Source of the DNA: Hyphomicrobiales bacterium | GTDB lineage: Bacteria > Pseudomonadota > Alphaproteobacteria > Rhizobiales > Rhizobiaceae | DNA length: 64,000 bases | Direction of reading: 5' to 3' | NCBI GenBank assembly: GCA_021775415.1 | Contig: JAJFHV010000020.1 | Coordinates: 124,001 to 188,000, forward strand | Part shown: positions 15,640 through 25,408 of the stretch, piece after piece | Numbering within the stretch: position 1 is the first letter of the stretch | How the letters are laid out: the number at the start of each line of letters is the position of its first letter | The notes under the pieces: generated by a model | The model's input: only the letters and a program-made list of their open reading frames with translations | Databases searched by the model: none | What the model was told of the DNA's origin: nothing | Made by a program: the position numbers and the translations under genes

Positions 15640-17319
15640 ATGGCCAAAAAACCAGCAATATCAGCCAAGCCATGGCTCAAATCTTACCCTCCTGACGTTG
15701 CGGCGGAAATTCCAGAGCTCAAGTTTCAGTCTGTCGGGCGGCTGGTTGAAAGTGCTTGTAGCGAATTCAGTGATCGCGCTGCTTATTCATGCATGGGTAA
15801 AACCATTACATATGCTGACTTGTTGGCTCAATCTTCGATAATTGGTGCCTGGCTACAATCAAAAGGCCTTGAAAAAGGTGACCGCGTCGCAATCATGATG
15901 CCAAATACACTGCAGTATCCGGCAGTGCTTGCAGGTGTTTTGAGAGCAGGCATGACAGTGGTGAATGTCAATCCGCTTTATACGCCACGTGAGCTTCAAC
16001 ATCAGTTGAAGGACAGTGGGGCCAAGGCGATTTTTGTACTCGAAAATTTTGCAGATACAGTCGAAACGGTGATTTCCAAAACTCCGGTTGAGCACGTGGT
16101 TGTGACCTCAATGGGCGACATGTTTGGTGGACTCAAGGGAATGATCATCAACCTTGTCGTACGCAAGATCAAGAAGATGGTACCGGCTTGGTCGCTGCCC
16201 GGTCATACGGCTTACACATCAATATTTTCAGCCGGTACTGGCAGTTTGAAACCGGTTGATACCGGTCATGACGATATTGCATTTTTGCAATATACCGGTG
16301 GCACAACCGGCCTTTCCAAGGGTGCCGCACTTACCAACCGAAACATCCTTTCCAATGCGGTGCAAAATGATGAATGGATGAAAGCGATCAAGAATTTTCC
16401 GGAAGCGCCGATCTATATTTGCGCGCTGCCGCTCTACCATATCTTTGCACTGACGGTGAATGCGATCATGGGCATGCGGCAGGGCGCGCGTAATGTGCTG
16501 ATCACAAATCCGCGTGATATCCCGGCATTTGTAAAGGAACTAGGCAAGTGGGAATTCAACGTTTTTCCCGGTCTCAATACCTTGTTCAACGCACTGCTTC
16601 ACAACACAGAATTTCGCAAACTTGATTTCAGTAAATTATCGCTGACAATTGGTGGCGGGATGGCGATGCAGCAACCAGTCGCTCAGGACTGGCAGGATTT
16701 AACCGGTTGCGTCGTGTCTGAAGGATACGGCTTGTCAGAGACTTCACCGGTTGCAGCGGCCAACCGGTTTGATGCGACCGAATTTTCAGGCACAATCGGT
16801 CTGCCGGTTCCCTCGACCGAAATTGCGATCCGTGATGATGATGGCAAGGATTTGCCACTTGGGGAAGTTGGCGAAATTTGCATTCGTGGCCCACAGGTGA
16901 TGGCTGGATACTGGAACCAGCCAGAGGAAACCGCGAATGTGATGATGGCAGACGGATTTTTCAAATCCGGTGATATGGGTTTTATGAATAAAAAGGGTCA
17001 GACCAAGATTGTCGATCGCAAGAAGGACATGATCCTGGTGTCCGGCTTCAATGTCTATCCAAACGAAATTGAAGAAGTTGCTGCGATGCATGAGGGTATT
17101 TTGGAAGCAGCAGCCATTGGTGTGCCGCACCTGCGTTCCGGCGAAGTCGTGAAACTTTTTGTTGTGCGCCAGGACCCGACGATGAGTGAAGCGGATGTGG
17201 CCGCCTGGTGCAAAAAGAACCTCACCAATTACAAACGGCCAAAATACATCGAATTTCGCGATGAATTGCCAAAAACCAATGTTGGCAAGATTTTACGCCG
17301 CGAATTGCGAGATGGGTAA
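15640..17319 (+). CDS. fadD: Long-chain fatty-acid--CoA ligase
   Basis: 559-residue adenylate-forming ligase that activates fatty acids to acyl-CoA using ATP. The AMP-binding motif is QYTGGTTGLSKGA, followed by YICALPLYHIFALT, EGYGLSETSPV and the hinge and C-terminal motifs SGDMGFM, VDRKKDMILVSGFNVYPNEIE as DRKKDMILVSGFNVYPNE, and TNVGKILRREL with the catalytic Lys. The SETSPV and NVYPNEIEEV pattern is that of proteobacterial FadD. ATG 15640 is chosen over GTG 15637. Convergent with the indolepyruvate oxidoreductase, only 4 nt between stops. Could act with any of the beta-oxidation genes further along. Confidence 0.92.
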   Translation: MAKKPAISAKPWLKSYPPDVAAEIPELKFQSVGRLVESACSEFSDRAAYSCMGKTITYADLLAQSSIIGAWLQSKGLEKGDRVAIMMPNTLQYPAVLAGVLRAGMTVVNVNPLYTPRELQHQLKDSGAKAIFVLENFADTVETVISKTPVEHVVVTSMGDMFGGLKGMIINLVVRKIKKMVPAWSLPGHTAYTSIFSAGTGSLKPVDTGHDDIAFLQYTGGTTGLSKGAALTNRNILSNAVQNDEWMKAIKNFPEAPIYICALPLYHIFALTVNAIMGMRQGARNVLITNPRDIPAFVKELGKWEFNVFPGLNTLFNALLHNTEFRKLDFSKLSLTIGGGMAMQQPVAQDWQDLTGCVVSEGYGLSETSPVAAANRFDATEFSGTIGLPVPSTEIAIRDDDGKDLPLGEVGEICIRGPQVMAGYWNQPEETANVMMADGFFKSGDMGFMNKKGQTKIVDRKKDMILVSGFNVYPNEIEEVAAMHEGILEAAAIGVPHLRSGEVVKLFVVRQDPTMSEADVAAWCKKNLTNYKRPKYIEFRDELPKTNVGKILRRELRDG

Positions 17320-17323
17320 TATT

Positions 17324-20300
17324 TCACTCTGCTGGTTCGGTCTTTTCTAGATTCTCGGATTCCGGTTTCTCAAATTGCTTGAGCAGATTTGCCTTCACCT
17401 CTTCGGCTTTCACAATTGATTTAGCCTTAACCGGCCCAAATCCGCGGATTTCATCGGGTATGCGGGCGAGAGCCAACGCAAAACGGTGATTATCCGGTGT
17501 GAGTCTGCTGGCAAGGTTTGTAATTAACGTCTCGTATTCCTCAACAAGATGGCGTTCCATCTTGCGTTCAGATGAATAGCCGAATGGATCAAACATTGTG
17601 CCGCGCAGACTTTTCATGCGTGCCAATAGTTTGAATGCACTAAGCATCCACGCGCCGAACTGGCGTTTGCGTGGACGTCCATTTGGCAACTTCTTGCCGC
17701 CAAAGATTGGTGGCGCAAGGTGGTAGGCGAGTTTGAAATCACCTTCAAAAGTGTCTGCGATCCGGTTTTCAAACTCACCATTGGTGAACAGACGTGCCAC
17801 TTCATACTCATCCTTGTATGAGAGCAGTTTGAAATAATATCGCGCGACAGCGTTGGTGAAATCACGCTGTTTGCCAAGTTTTGTCTCGGCGGATTCAACG
17901 GTTGAAACGAGAGAGCGATACTTGTCCGCCAATTGCCTGTTTTGATAGTTCGTCAGGTAATCCGCGCGCTTTTGAATTACTGCTTCCAACGAGTCCGGTT
18001 CCTGCGCTACCGGGCGGGCCTTGTCGAGCAAGTCTTGGGCTTCTTGCGGGAAGGCCGCAAATCGACGGCCCCAACTGAACGCGCGTTTGTTTGCCTCTAC
18101 CGCGACCGCGTTAAGTTCAATCGCGTGTTCCAGTGAAGCGGGTGCGATCGGTAGCAAACCCTTCTGGCAGGCATAGCCAATCATCATGATGTTGGTGGCG
18201 ATTGCGTCTCCGCATACGGTTTCAGCAAGCTTTGTGAAGTCAATCTGGCTGGTGTCAGATTTAACATGCTTGCGGATTGTGTCGACAACGCCTTGTTCCC
18301 GAAAGTCAAAATCACGATCAAAGATAAAATTAGACACCGGGTTCAAATGGGTGTTGAGAACGGTGTTTGTATTTTCCGGGCTATATAGAGCAATACTGCC
18401 AGTCGCTGCGGCGACAACCGTATCAGCGGCTAACAAAAGATCAGCCTCGCCGGTGACAATCTGCGGTGATGCAACAAGGTCGGGCGCTGATGCCAGACGC
18501 ACGTGGCTCAGTACCGCACCACCCTTTTGGGCAAGACCGGCCATGTCAAGAATGTTTGCCGCCTTGTCCTCGATGTGAGCCGCCATTCCGATGATTGCAC
18601 CAATTGTCAAAACACCGGTGCCGCCAACACCGGTGATGGCAATGTTGTATATCTCGTCGAGCTTTGGTGTTTTGGGTTCTGGCAGGTCAGTACCTGAGAG
18701 TTCAGGCAAGGCTGGTTTCTTTAACATCCCGCCGTGTACTGTGACAAAGGACGGGCAGAACCCATCTACGCAGGAAAAATCCTTGTTGCAGGAAGACTGG
18801 TTGATCTGGCGCTTGCGGCCAAACTCGGTTTCGAGCGGCTCAATCGAGATACAGTTTGATTGGACCGAGCAATCGCCACAGCCTTCACAGACCAGCGGAT
18901 TGATGAATGCACGTTTATCGGGGTCTGGTGCCAAGCCCCGTTTGCGACGGCGGCGAAGTTCTGCCGCGCAGGTCTGGTCGTAGATAATTGCTGTACAACC
19001 GAGCACCTCACGCAGGTGCTTTTGAATTTCATCAATATATTCACGGGAACGGACCTTTGTACCGGCTGCGAGCTCTGATTTGGCGTAGCGTTCAGGCTCG
19101 TCAGATACCAGCCAAATTTCCTTTACGCCTTCTGCCTTGATCTGATGTGAAATCAACGGCGGTGACAAGGGTCCGTCGTGGTGTTGTCCGCCAGTCATTG
19201 CGACTGCGTCATTGAACAAGATCTTGTAGGTAATGTTAGCGCCGGATGCGACGGCGGCACGAACTGCCATGAGGCCGGAATGAAAATACGTACCATCACC
19301 GAGATTGGCGAAAACGTGCTTTTCGCTGGTGAAGTGGGACATGCCGGCCCAACTCATGCCTTCGCCGCCCATGTGCGAAAAGGTTTCGGTCTTGCGATCC
19401 ATCCACACCGCCATGAAGTGGCAGCCGATCCCTGCCATTGCACGGCTGCCATCCGGTACTTTGGTTGAGGTATTGTGTGGGCAGCCGGAGCAGAAATGCG
19501 CGGTGCGGGTAATCGGCGCTTCATGGTTTTGACGAATAGCGGCGCGTTCTTCGTAATAGGCTTGTTTTTGTTGAATCCGGCTTGCCAAGCCGCCGGGTAG
19601 ATCAAATGTCAACAATCGGCTCGCAATTGCCCGAAGTGCCACACCGGCGGTCATCTCCTCGTTGAGCTTGAGGATATGGCGATCTTCGTGGTCGAACTTT
19701 CCGACAATCCGCGGGCGTACATCTGCGCGCCAGTTGAACAGCTGTTGCTTGATCTGATGTTCGATCACCTCGCGGCGTTCCTCAATGACGAGGACTTCTT
19801 CCAGCCCTTCAGAAAAATGACGAATTCCGTCCGGCTCCAGCGGCCAGGGCATGCGCACCTTGTAAAGCTTGAGACCTATTTCGTCCGCAATCTTTGCATC
19901 AATGCCGATATGACGAAGGGCTTCACGAACATTTTCATAGGCCTTGCCGGAAGCAACAATTCCGAAGCGCGGTTTCTTGCTGTCATAAACAAGCTGGTCA
20001 ATGCCGTTTGCCCTGGCAAATGCAATGGCCGCGTAGGCTTTGTGTTCCTGCAACCGCTCGTCCTGTTCAAGAATGGCGTCCGGCCAACGCAAATTGAGAC
20101 CGCCTTCAGGCATCTCAAAATCTTGAGGTATAACAAATGAACGCTGTTCACTGGCAAGATCGACTACGCCGGTGGTCTCGATCGTATCTGAAATCACTTT
20201 GTAACCAACCCAGCAGCCTGAGTAGCGCGACATCGCAATGCCCATTAAGCCCAGTTCAACGAACTCCTGAACGCTGGAGGGAAACAGCATTGGCATGATA

Positions 20301-20827
20301 GCGGCCATGAAGGCGTGGTCAGATTGATGAGCAACGGTAGAGGATTTGGCCGTGTGATCATCACCAGCAAAACACAAGACACCACCATGGGGCGAGGTTC
20401 CGGCAGAGTTTGCGTGTTTGAACACGTCACCTGAGCGATCAACGCCGGGCCCCTTGCCATACCAAAAGCCCACTACACCGTCCTTTTGGGCGCCGGGGGA
20501 GGTGTGTAATTGCTGAGTGCCCCAGATTGCGGTTGCCGCCAAATCCTCATTGACGCCGGGTTGAAACACAATTCCGTGCTTGTTGAGGTGTTTCTTTGCA
20601 CTTGTAAGCGCAAAGTCATAAGCCCCAATTGGAGAACCACGGTATCCGGATATGAATGCCCCGGTATCAAGGCCTGCTTCCTTGTCCCGGCGCATTTGAA
20701 CCATGGGCAAACGAACCAGCGCCTGGGTGCCGTTCATGAACACCTTGCCCTCAGTTGCGGTATATTTGTCCTCGAGTGAGATTTTCCCCGGAGCGACAAT
20801 GTCCCTGACCGGTTTGTTCTCTCCCAT
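17324..20827 (-). CDS. Indolepyruvate ferredoxin oxidoreductase, fused alpha/beta form
   Basis: 1167 residues, the single-chain form found in many Alpha- and Betaproteobacteria. It decarboxylates aryl or branched 2-oxo acids to acyl-CoA, passing electrons to ferredoxin. The order is pyrimidine-binding domain (from ~35), TPP-binding domain (GIGCHFMAVWMD, FANLGDGTYFHSG, NDAVAMTGGQHH), iron-sulfur cysteines (CSGCPHNTS, EGCGDCSVQSNC, CNKDFSCVDGFCPSF) and the gamma domain (IAITGVGGTGVLTIGAIIG). A GGAGG 7 nt before ATG 20827 is the best ribosome binding site in the window. It lies 104 nt downstream of the phytanoyl-CoA dioxygenase-like gene on the same strand. Links to aromatic amino acid catabolism are family knowledge. 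Confidence 0.95.
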   Translation of the reverse strand: MGENKPVRDIVAPGKISLEDKYTATEGKVFMNGTQALVRLPMVQMRRDKEAGLDTGAFISGYRGSPIGAYDFALTSAKKHLNKHGIVFQPGVNEDLAATAIWGTQQLHTSPGAQKDGVVGFWYGKGPGVDRSGDVFKHANSAGTSPHGGVLCFAGDDHTAKSSTVAHQSDHAFMAAIMPMLFPSSVQEFVELGLMGIAMSRYSGCWVGYKVISDTIETTGVVDLASEQRSFVIPQDFEMPEGGLNLRWPDAILEQDERLQEHKAYAAIAFARANGIDQLVYDSKKPRFGIVASGKAYENVREALRHIGIDAKIADEIGLKLYKVRMPWPLEPDGIRHFSEGLEEVLVIEERREVIEHQIKQQLFNWRADVRPRIVGKFDHEDRHILKLNEEMTAGVALRAIASRLLTFDLPGGLASRIQQKQAYYEERAAIRQNHEAPITRTAHFCSGCPHNTSTKVPDGSRAMAGIGCHFMAVWMDRKTETFSHMGGEGMSWAGMSHFTSEKHVFANLGDGTYFHSGLMAVRAAVASGANITYKILFNDAVAMTGGQHHDGPLSPPLISHQIKAEGVKEIWLVSDEPERYAKSELAAGTKVRSREYIDEIQKHLREVLGCTAIIYDQTCAAELRRRRKRGLAPDPDKRAFINPLVCEGCGDCSVQSNCISIEPLETEFGRKRQINQSSCNKDFSCVDGFCPSFVTVHGGMLKKPALPELSGTDLPEPKTPKLDEIYNIAITGVGGTGVLTIGAIIGMAAHIEDKAANILDMAGLAQKGGAVLSHVRLASAPDLVASPQIVTGEADLLLAADTVVAAATGSIALYSPENTNTVLNTHLNPVSNFIFDRDFDFREQGVVDTIRKHVKSDTSQIDFTKLAETVCGDAIATNIMMIGYACQKGLLPIAPASLEHAIELNAVAVEANKRAFSWGRRFAAFPQEAQDLLDKARPVAQEPDSLEAVIQKRADYLTNYQNRQLADKYRSLVSTVESAETKLGKQRDFTNAVARYYFKLLSYKDEYEVARLFTNGEFENRIADTFEGDFKLAYHLAPPIFGGKKLPNGRPRKRQFGAWMLSAFKLLARMKSLRGTMFDPFGYSSERKMERHLVEEYETLITNLASRLTPDNHRFALALARIPDEIRGFGPVKAKSIVKAEEVKANLLKQFEKPESENLEKTEPAE

Positions 20828-20931
20828 AATATCCTCCAGGTTCTGACCCTAATATGGGGCAGTTACGATGAAATTGCAGTTCAAATTTCAGATAAATTTA
20901 TTTGGTGTGTGAATATCCACGCTTTTGTCCT

Positions 20932-21738
20932 CTACGAACCATCTGTTCTCAATAAAGGAAACCAATCCTCGCGAAGCCGCTCGCCTTCCTTCATGTCATG
21001 CCCGTGAAACGGCGGTGAAGTGGGTCCGGGTCTGGTCACGTAACGTGCGTCATCGCCCACAACGCGAAGTGAAAATGCGCGTCGGCGAGAGCCGGACAGA
21101 TTGCCCCGCGCGCCATGCAAAGTGTTGTAGTGGAATGCTACCGCATCTCCAGGCTCCATTTCCCACTCTAGCACCGAGTATTTGTCCGGTTCCGCGTCTG
21201 GGTCGGGAACCTGCATGTATTGGTCAGAGCCGGCGTAGAAATCTTCCTGGCTAAGCCATCGGGTTGGCAAAACCTGTTTTTCCCATTTGTGCGAACCGGC
21301 TACCAACCTCAGGCTTGCCTCCTTGACCGGATCAAGCGGCACCCAAAAACTGACATTCTGCCTGCCGCTGGTGAAGTAGTAGGGGGCATCCTGGTGCCAG
21401 GGTGTGGGTTTTGAGGTGCCGGGTTCCTTTACCAACACATGATCATGAAACATTTGAACGGTTTTGGATTTCATCAGCGCTGCGGCAGCTTGCGCTGCCG
21501 GTGAATTTTCAACAAAGTCCACGAACTCCGGTATCCGGGTCCAGTTGCAGTAGTCGTCAAAAAACCTGCCGTTTTCACCCTGTTCCAGATTTTCTGCAGC
21601 ATGTGGGCCTGGTTCAGACATGTTGTGCTCCACGCCCGTACGCAGAGTCTCCACCCAGTCAGTAAACAAACCGGGTATCAATACCGCCCCATCGCGCTCA
21701 TAGGAGCCGACCTGATCCGGAGTTACATGCACAACCAT
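20932..21738 (-). CDS. Phytanoyl-CoA dioxygenase (PhyH) family protein
   Basis: 268-residue Fe(II)/2-oxoglutarate dioxygenase. The iron triad is visible as His115-x-Asp117 in PTPWHQDAPYYF and the distal His208 in YNTLHGARGN, with an Arg-rich segment after it (SGSRRRAFSLR) expected to bind 2-oxoglutarate. PhyH members hydroxylate the alpha carbon of acyl-CoAs or act on other small molecules (EctD and others), so the substrate is open. ATG 21738, with AGGA 8 nt upstream, gives the normal N-terminus; frames from TTG 21789 or ATG 21768 are longer but unsupported. Divergent from trhO; upstream of the indolepyruvate oxidoreductase on the same strand. Confidence 0.85.
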   Translation of the reverse strand: MVVHVTPDQVGSYERDGAVLIPGLFTDWVETLRTGVEHNMSEPGPHAAENLEQGENGRFFDDYCNWTRIPEFVDFVENSPAAQAAAALMKSKTVQMFHDHVLVKEPGTSKPTPWHQDAPYYFTSGRQNVSFWVPLDPVKEASLRLVAGSHKWEKQVLPTRWLSQEDFYAGSDQYMQVPDPDAEPDKYSVLEWEMEPGDAVAFHYNTLHGARGNLSGSRRRAFSLRVVGDDARYVTRPGPTSPPFHGHDMKEGERLREDWFPLLRTDGS

Positions 21739-21886
21739 CGCTGAATTCCTGTCTATGCTGCTTGTCATTGTAGCGCAATTTGAACCCAAATCATTCGAAT
21801 GCCAATTGAAATTTCACTGGAAATGCAAAGAGGTTTGAAAGTCCCGCTGAAAGGGAGTATCACGGCGAAAATTCTAGTGAGTTATA

Positions 21887-22876
21887 ATGTCAGATTTTCT
21901 CGTAGCAGCACTTTATAAATTTGTGTCTCTGCCGGATTTTGCAGAATTGCAGCAACCGATCCTGCAGTGCTGCAAAGCCAATCAGGTGATGGGTACAATC
22001 CTGCTTGCGGATGAGGGGATTAACGGGACGGTCGCCGGGCCGGAAGAGGGTGTAAAAGCACTGCTTGCATTCTTGCGTTCTGACGTGCGGTTTGAGGATA
22101 TTGAACACAAGGAAAGCCGGGCCGCAGACAATCCTTTCCACCGCATTAAAGTGCGGCTCAAGAAAGAGATTGTCACGATGGGAATTGAAAATATCAGCCC
22201 GGTCAATCAGGCAGGGCAGTATGTTGACCCGGAGGACTGGAACGCGCTGATCAGTGATCCAGATGTGGTGGTGATCGATACCCGTAATGACTATGAAGTT
22301 TCAATTGGAACATTCAGGGGTGCTGTTGACCCCAAAACCACCAGTTTTCGGGAATTTCCTGAATGGTTTCGAGCCCAAAAGGATCTGCACAAGAAGCCGA
22401 AAATCGCCATGTTTTGTACGGGTGGTATTCGGTGTGAAAAATCCACTTCATTTTTGAAGGCCGAGGGCTTTGAAGATGTTTTCCATCTCAGTGGCGGGAT
22501 CCTGAAATATCTGGAGACAGTGCCGGAGGAGGAAAGTCTGTGGGAAGGTGAGTGTTTTGTATTTGATCAGCGCGTCAGTGTTGGTCACGGTTTGAGGCAG
22601 GGGCCCTATGATCTTTGCCACGCTTGTCGACATCCCATCACCGAGCAGGACAAGGGAGCAGATTCCTATCTGCCCGGCATTTCCTGTCCACGGTGCCACG
22701 ACAAATTGTCTGATGATCAACGGCTTAGATTTGCCGAACGACAACACCAGATAGAGCTGGCCAAGGCTAGGGGAGAGACCCACATTGCCGCCGATCAACA
22801 GGCGCAGCGCGAGGCGAAGCAGGCAGCACGCAAGGCCCAAATTGAAAAGAGTAACGGGATTGAGACGGATGCCTGA
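21887..22876 (+). CDS. trhO: tRNA uridine(34) hydroxylase, rhodanese family
   Basis: 329-residue TrhO (YceA) protein, which makes 5-hydroxyuridine at tRNA position 34 using oxygen. It has the N-terminal acylphosphatase-like domain ([12 protein letters not shown]), a rhodanese domain with active Cys177 in [12 protein letters not shown], and a C-terminal cysteine-rich part (CHACRHPIT and [11 protein letters not shown]) that may bind a metal. The last ~40 residues are Gln/Ala/Lys-rich. Its stop is overlapped 8 bp by the proline racemase-family start. The rhodanese name is structural; sulfur transfer is not its established role. Confidence 0.95.
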   Translation: MSDFLVAALYKFVSLPDFAELQQPILQCCKANQVMGTILLADEGINGTVAGPEEGVKALLAFLRSDVRFEDIEHKESRAADNPFHRIKVRLKKEIVTMGIENISPVNQAGQYVDPEDWNALISDPDVVVIDTRNDYEVSIGTFRGAVDPKTTSFREFPEWFRAQKDLHKKPKIAMFCTGGIRCEKSTSFLKAEGFEDVFHLSGGILKYLETVPEEESLWEGECFVFDQRVSVGHGLRQGPYDLCHACRHPITEQDKGADSYLPGISCPRCHDKLSDDQRLRFAERQHQIELAKARGETHIAADQQAQREAKQAARKAQIEKSNGIETDA

Positions 22877-23897
22877 TCCCACGCCAATCAAGACGGTCAG
22901 TTGTCACGCGGAAGGTGAAGTGGGCGATGTAATTGTTGGCGGCATCGAAGCGCCACCCGGCAAAACGCTGTGGGAACAACGGGATTTTATTGAGAAAGAC
23001 CAGTCTTTACGGAACTTGATGCTCAATGAGCCACGGGGTGGAGTTTTTCGGCATGTGAATCTGTTGGTGCCACCAGTTCACCCTGAGGCAGATGCTGCTT
23101 TTTTGATTATGGAGCCGGAAGATACACCGCCGATGTCGGGTTCCAATACCATATGTGTGACTACGGTATTGCTTGAAACCGGTATCGTTGAAATGCGCGA
23201 GCCGATCACCCGACTGAAACTTGAAGTTCCTGCAGGGTTGATCGAGGTGGAGGCGGAATGCCGCGATGGCAAGGTTCTTTCAGTCAAATTCAACAATGTT
23301 GCCTCGTTTGCTGACCGGCTGGATGCATATCTGGAAATACCGGGGTTTGGTACATACCAGGTCGACACGGCGTTTGGGGGTGACAGTTTTGCGCTGATTG
23401 ATGCGGCAGCGTTGGGATTTGCAATAACTCCAGACGAAGCTGCTGATCTGGCGCGGACCGGGGTGGAAATTACCAAGGCTGCAAATGAGCAGCTTAAATT
23501 CTCTCATCCGGAAATGGAATGGAACCATATTTCGTTTTGCCAGTTCACCGGACCCTTGAAGAAATCGGAAAATGGCTTTGAAGGGAAAAACACCGTTTCG
23601 ATCCGACCTGCAAAGCTCGACCGGTCTCCGACTGGAACCGGGTGTTCAGCGCGAATGGCAGTTCTTCACGCAAAAGGCGAGATGAAAGTCGGGGACAATT
23701 ATCTGGCCCGCTCAGTGATTGATTCTGAATTTCACTGCTCAATTCATTCAGAAACCCGTGTTGGTGATCGGTTGGCCATCATTCCGTCCGTAAAGGGCCG
23801 TGGCTGGATTACTGGTACCCACCAGCATATTGTGGATCCCAATGACCCGTGGCCGGAAGGTTATCGGTTAAGTGACACCTGGCCGAGGACGATATGA
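22869..23897 (+). CDS. Proline racemase superfamily protein, Ser/Cys type (hydroxyproline 2-epimerase or trans-3-hydroxy-L-proline dehydratase)
   Basis: 342 residues. The first catalytic position is Ser90 in TPPMSGSN, where proline racemase has Cys; the second is Cys259 in SPTGTGCSA. Ser/Cys members of this superfamily include 4-hydroxyproline 2-epimerases and trans-3-hydroxy-L-proline dehydratases, so true proline racemase activity is unlikely, and I cannot choose between the other two. The ATG at 22869 overlaps the trhO stop by 8 bp (ATGCCTGA); the frame extends back to 22785 inside trhO. It overlaps the following GST by 4 bp. No hydroxyproline oxidase or dehydratase genes are near, which is unusual for hydroxyproline catabolism. 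Confidence 0.88.
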   Translation: MPDPTPIKTVSCHAEGEVGDVIVGGIEAPPGKTLWEQRDFIEKDQSLRNLMLNEPRGGVFRHVNLLVPPVHPEADAAFLIMEPEDTPPMSGSNTICVTTVLLETGIVEMREPITRLKLEVPAGLIEVEAECRDGKVLSVKFNNVASFADRLDAYLEIPGFGTYQVDTAFGGDSFALIDAAALGFAITPDEAADLARTGVEITKAANEQLKFSHPEMEWNHISFCQFTGPLKKSENGFEGKNTVSIRPAKLDRSPTGTGCSARMAVLHAKGEMKVGDNYLARSVIDSEFHCSIHSETRVGDRLAIIPSVKGRGWITGTHQHIVDPNDPWPEGYRLSDTWPRTI

Positions 23898-24544
23898 ACA
23901 AATTGCCAATTCTCTATACATTCAGACGCTGCCCTTATGCGATGCGGGCCCGACTGGCGATTGCCGTAAGCGGGCAAAAGGTCGAGTTGAGGGAAGTTGT
24001 TTTCCGCGAAAAACCCGAACACATGCTGGAAGTTTCTCCCAAGGGTACGGTACCAATCATCGTTGATATCAACGGTCGTGTGTACGAGGAAAGCCGCGAT
24101 GTGATGGATTGGGTGTTGGCACATAATGATCCACAGGACTGGCTTTCGCCGGAGGTTGGAACCGTGGAAGGCATGCAAACGCTTGCGGATGAAGCGGATG
24201 GCCCTTTCAAGGAGGCGCTCGACCGGTTCAAATACCCTGAACATTATGAGGACAATGATCCACTTGCGGAGCGGGAAAAGGCAAGCGCGTTTCTTCGGAA
24301 ACTGGACGCACGCCTTGGAGACCAGCAATATCTGTTCGGGTCACACATGACTTACGCTGATGCTGCAATCCTGCCGTTTGTGCGCCAGTTTGCAAATGTC
24401 GAGCGAGACTGGTTTGACGGTGAGGACTGGCCACATCTCAAACGCTGGCTGGAAGCATTTCTTGCGTCCCAACAATTCGAGCACATTATGGACAAGTATC
24501 CACAATGGCACGAGGGCAATGAAGTAACGGTGTTTGGAGCCTGA
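23894..24544 (+). CDS. Glutathione S-transferase family protein
   Basis: 216-residue GST. The N-terminal thioredoxin-like domain begins [20 protein letters not shown], with Cys13 in a CPYA motif like omega-class or glutaredoxin-type GSTs, and KGTVPIIV supplies the cis-proline. The all-helical C-terminal domain follows, with [14 protein letters not shown] redox or deglutathionylating role is more likely than classical conjugation because the active residue is Cys. ATG 23894 overlaps the upstream stop by 4 bp (ATGA). Third gene of the trhO operon; it ends exactly where the convergent ABC permease ends. Confidence 0.9.
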   Translation: MNKLPILYTFRRCPYAMRARLAIAVSGQKVELREVVFREKPEHMLEVSPKGTVPIIVDINGRVYEESRDVMDWVLAHNDPQDWLSPEVGTVEGMQTLADEADGPFKEALDRFKYPEHYEDNDPLAEREKASAFLRKLDARLGDQQYLFGSHMTYADAAILPFVRQFANVERDWFDGEDWPHLKRWLEAFLASQQFEHIMDKYPQWHEGNEVTVFGA

Positions 24545-25399
24545 TCAGCCCGGTGACAGACCGCGCAGACGCTCGGAACGACGGCGCAACAGTTCCAGTG
24601 TAGTCAGCAGGACGATCGAAAAGGCCACCATCAGTGTAGCAACTGAAAGGATGGTCGGTGAAATCTGCTCGCGCAGGCCGGTAAACATCTGCCATGGCAG
24701 GGTTTTTTGACCCGATGATCCAACGAACAGCACGACGACGACCTCATCAAATGACGTGATGAAAGCAAACAGCGCGCCGGAAACAACGCCGGGCATGATC
24801 AATGGCATTTGAACCTTGAAGAAGGTGCGAACCGGATCAGCACCGAGATTGGCGGCAGCCCGGGTCAGGCTCTTGTCGAAACTCACCAGCGTCGCGGTGA
24901 CGGTAATAATCACAAATGGTGTGCCAAGAGCGGCATGGGAAAGTACTACGCCCCAATAGGTTCCCTGTAATCCGATGCGTGAATAGAAGAAGTACATGCC
25001 CGCGGCAGATATGATCAAAGGCACGATCATTGGCGAAATCAATATTGCCATAATGGTGCCGCGAAACGGTACATGTGACTGAGACAACCCGATCGCAGCA
25101 AGGGTACCAAATCCGGTTGCAAGTAGTGTTGCTACCGGTGCGATCCGGAAGGAGTTATAAACCGCGTTGTTCCAGTCAGAGTTCGTGAAAAAGTCCTCGT
25201 AATTCTTCAAGCTGTATCCAGCCGGATCAAACGCCAGCATTTCCTTTGTGAACGTGAAAAACGGCAGCGAATTAAAGGAAAGCGGGATGATCACAATGAT
25301 CGGAAAGATCAGGAAAAAGAAGATCAAAGCGCAGATAATACGGAAGCCATAATACCATGACCTCTGTACTGGTGACGCATAAGGTGGAAGACCTGACAT
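24545..25399 (-). CDS. ABC transporter permease, polyamine/spermidine type (PotC/PotI-like)
   Basis: 284-residue inner-membrane permease with about six predicted membrane segments. The EAA-type cytoplasmic loop reads LTRAAANLGADPVRTFFKVQMPLIMPG, which docks the ATPase. Last gene of a four-gene import operon (ATPase, binding protein, permease, permease). ATG 25399 is preceded by AAGGAAAC, which overlaps the upstream permease stop region. It ends at base 24545, directly abutting the convergent GST gene, so no terminator separates the two. Confidence 0.93.
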   Translation of the reverse strand: MSGLPPYASPVQRSWYYGFRIICALIFFFLIFPIIVIIPLSFNSLPFFTFTKEMLAFDPAGYSLKNYEDFFTNSDWNNAVYNSFRIAPVATLLATGFGTLAAIGLSQSHVPFRGTIMAILISPMIVPLIISAAGMYFFYSRIGLQGTYWGVVLSHAALGTPFVIITVTATLVSFDKSLTRAAANLGADPVRTFFKVQMPLIMPGVVSGALFAFITSFDEVVVVLFVGSSGQKTLPWQMFTGLREQISPTILSVATLMVAFSIVLLTTLELLRRRSERLRGLSPG

Positions 25400-25408
25400 G
25401 TTGTTTCC

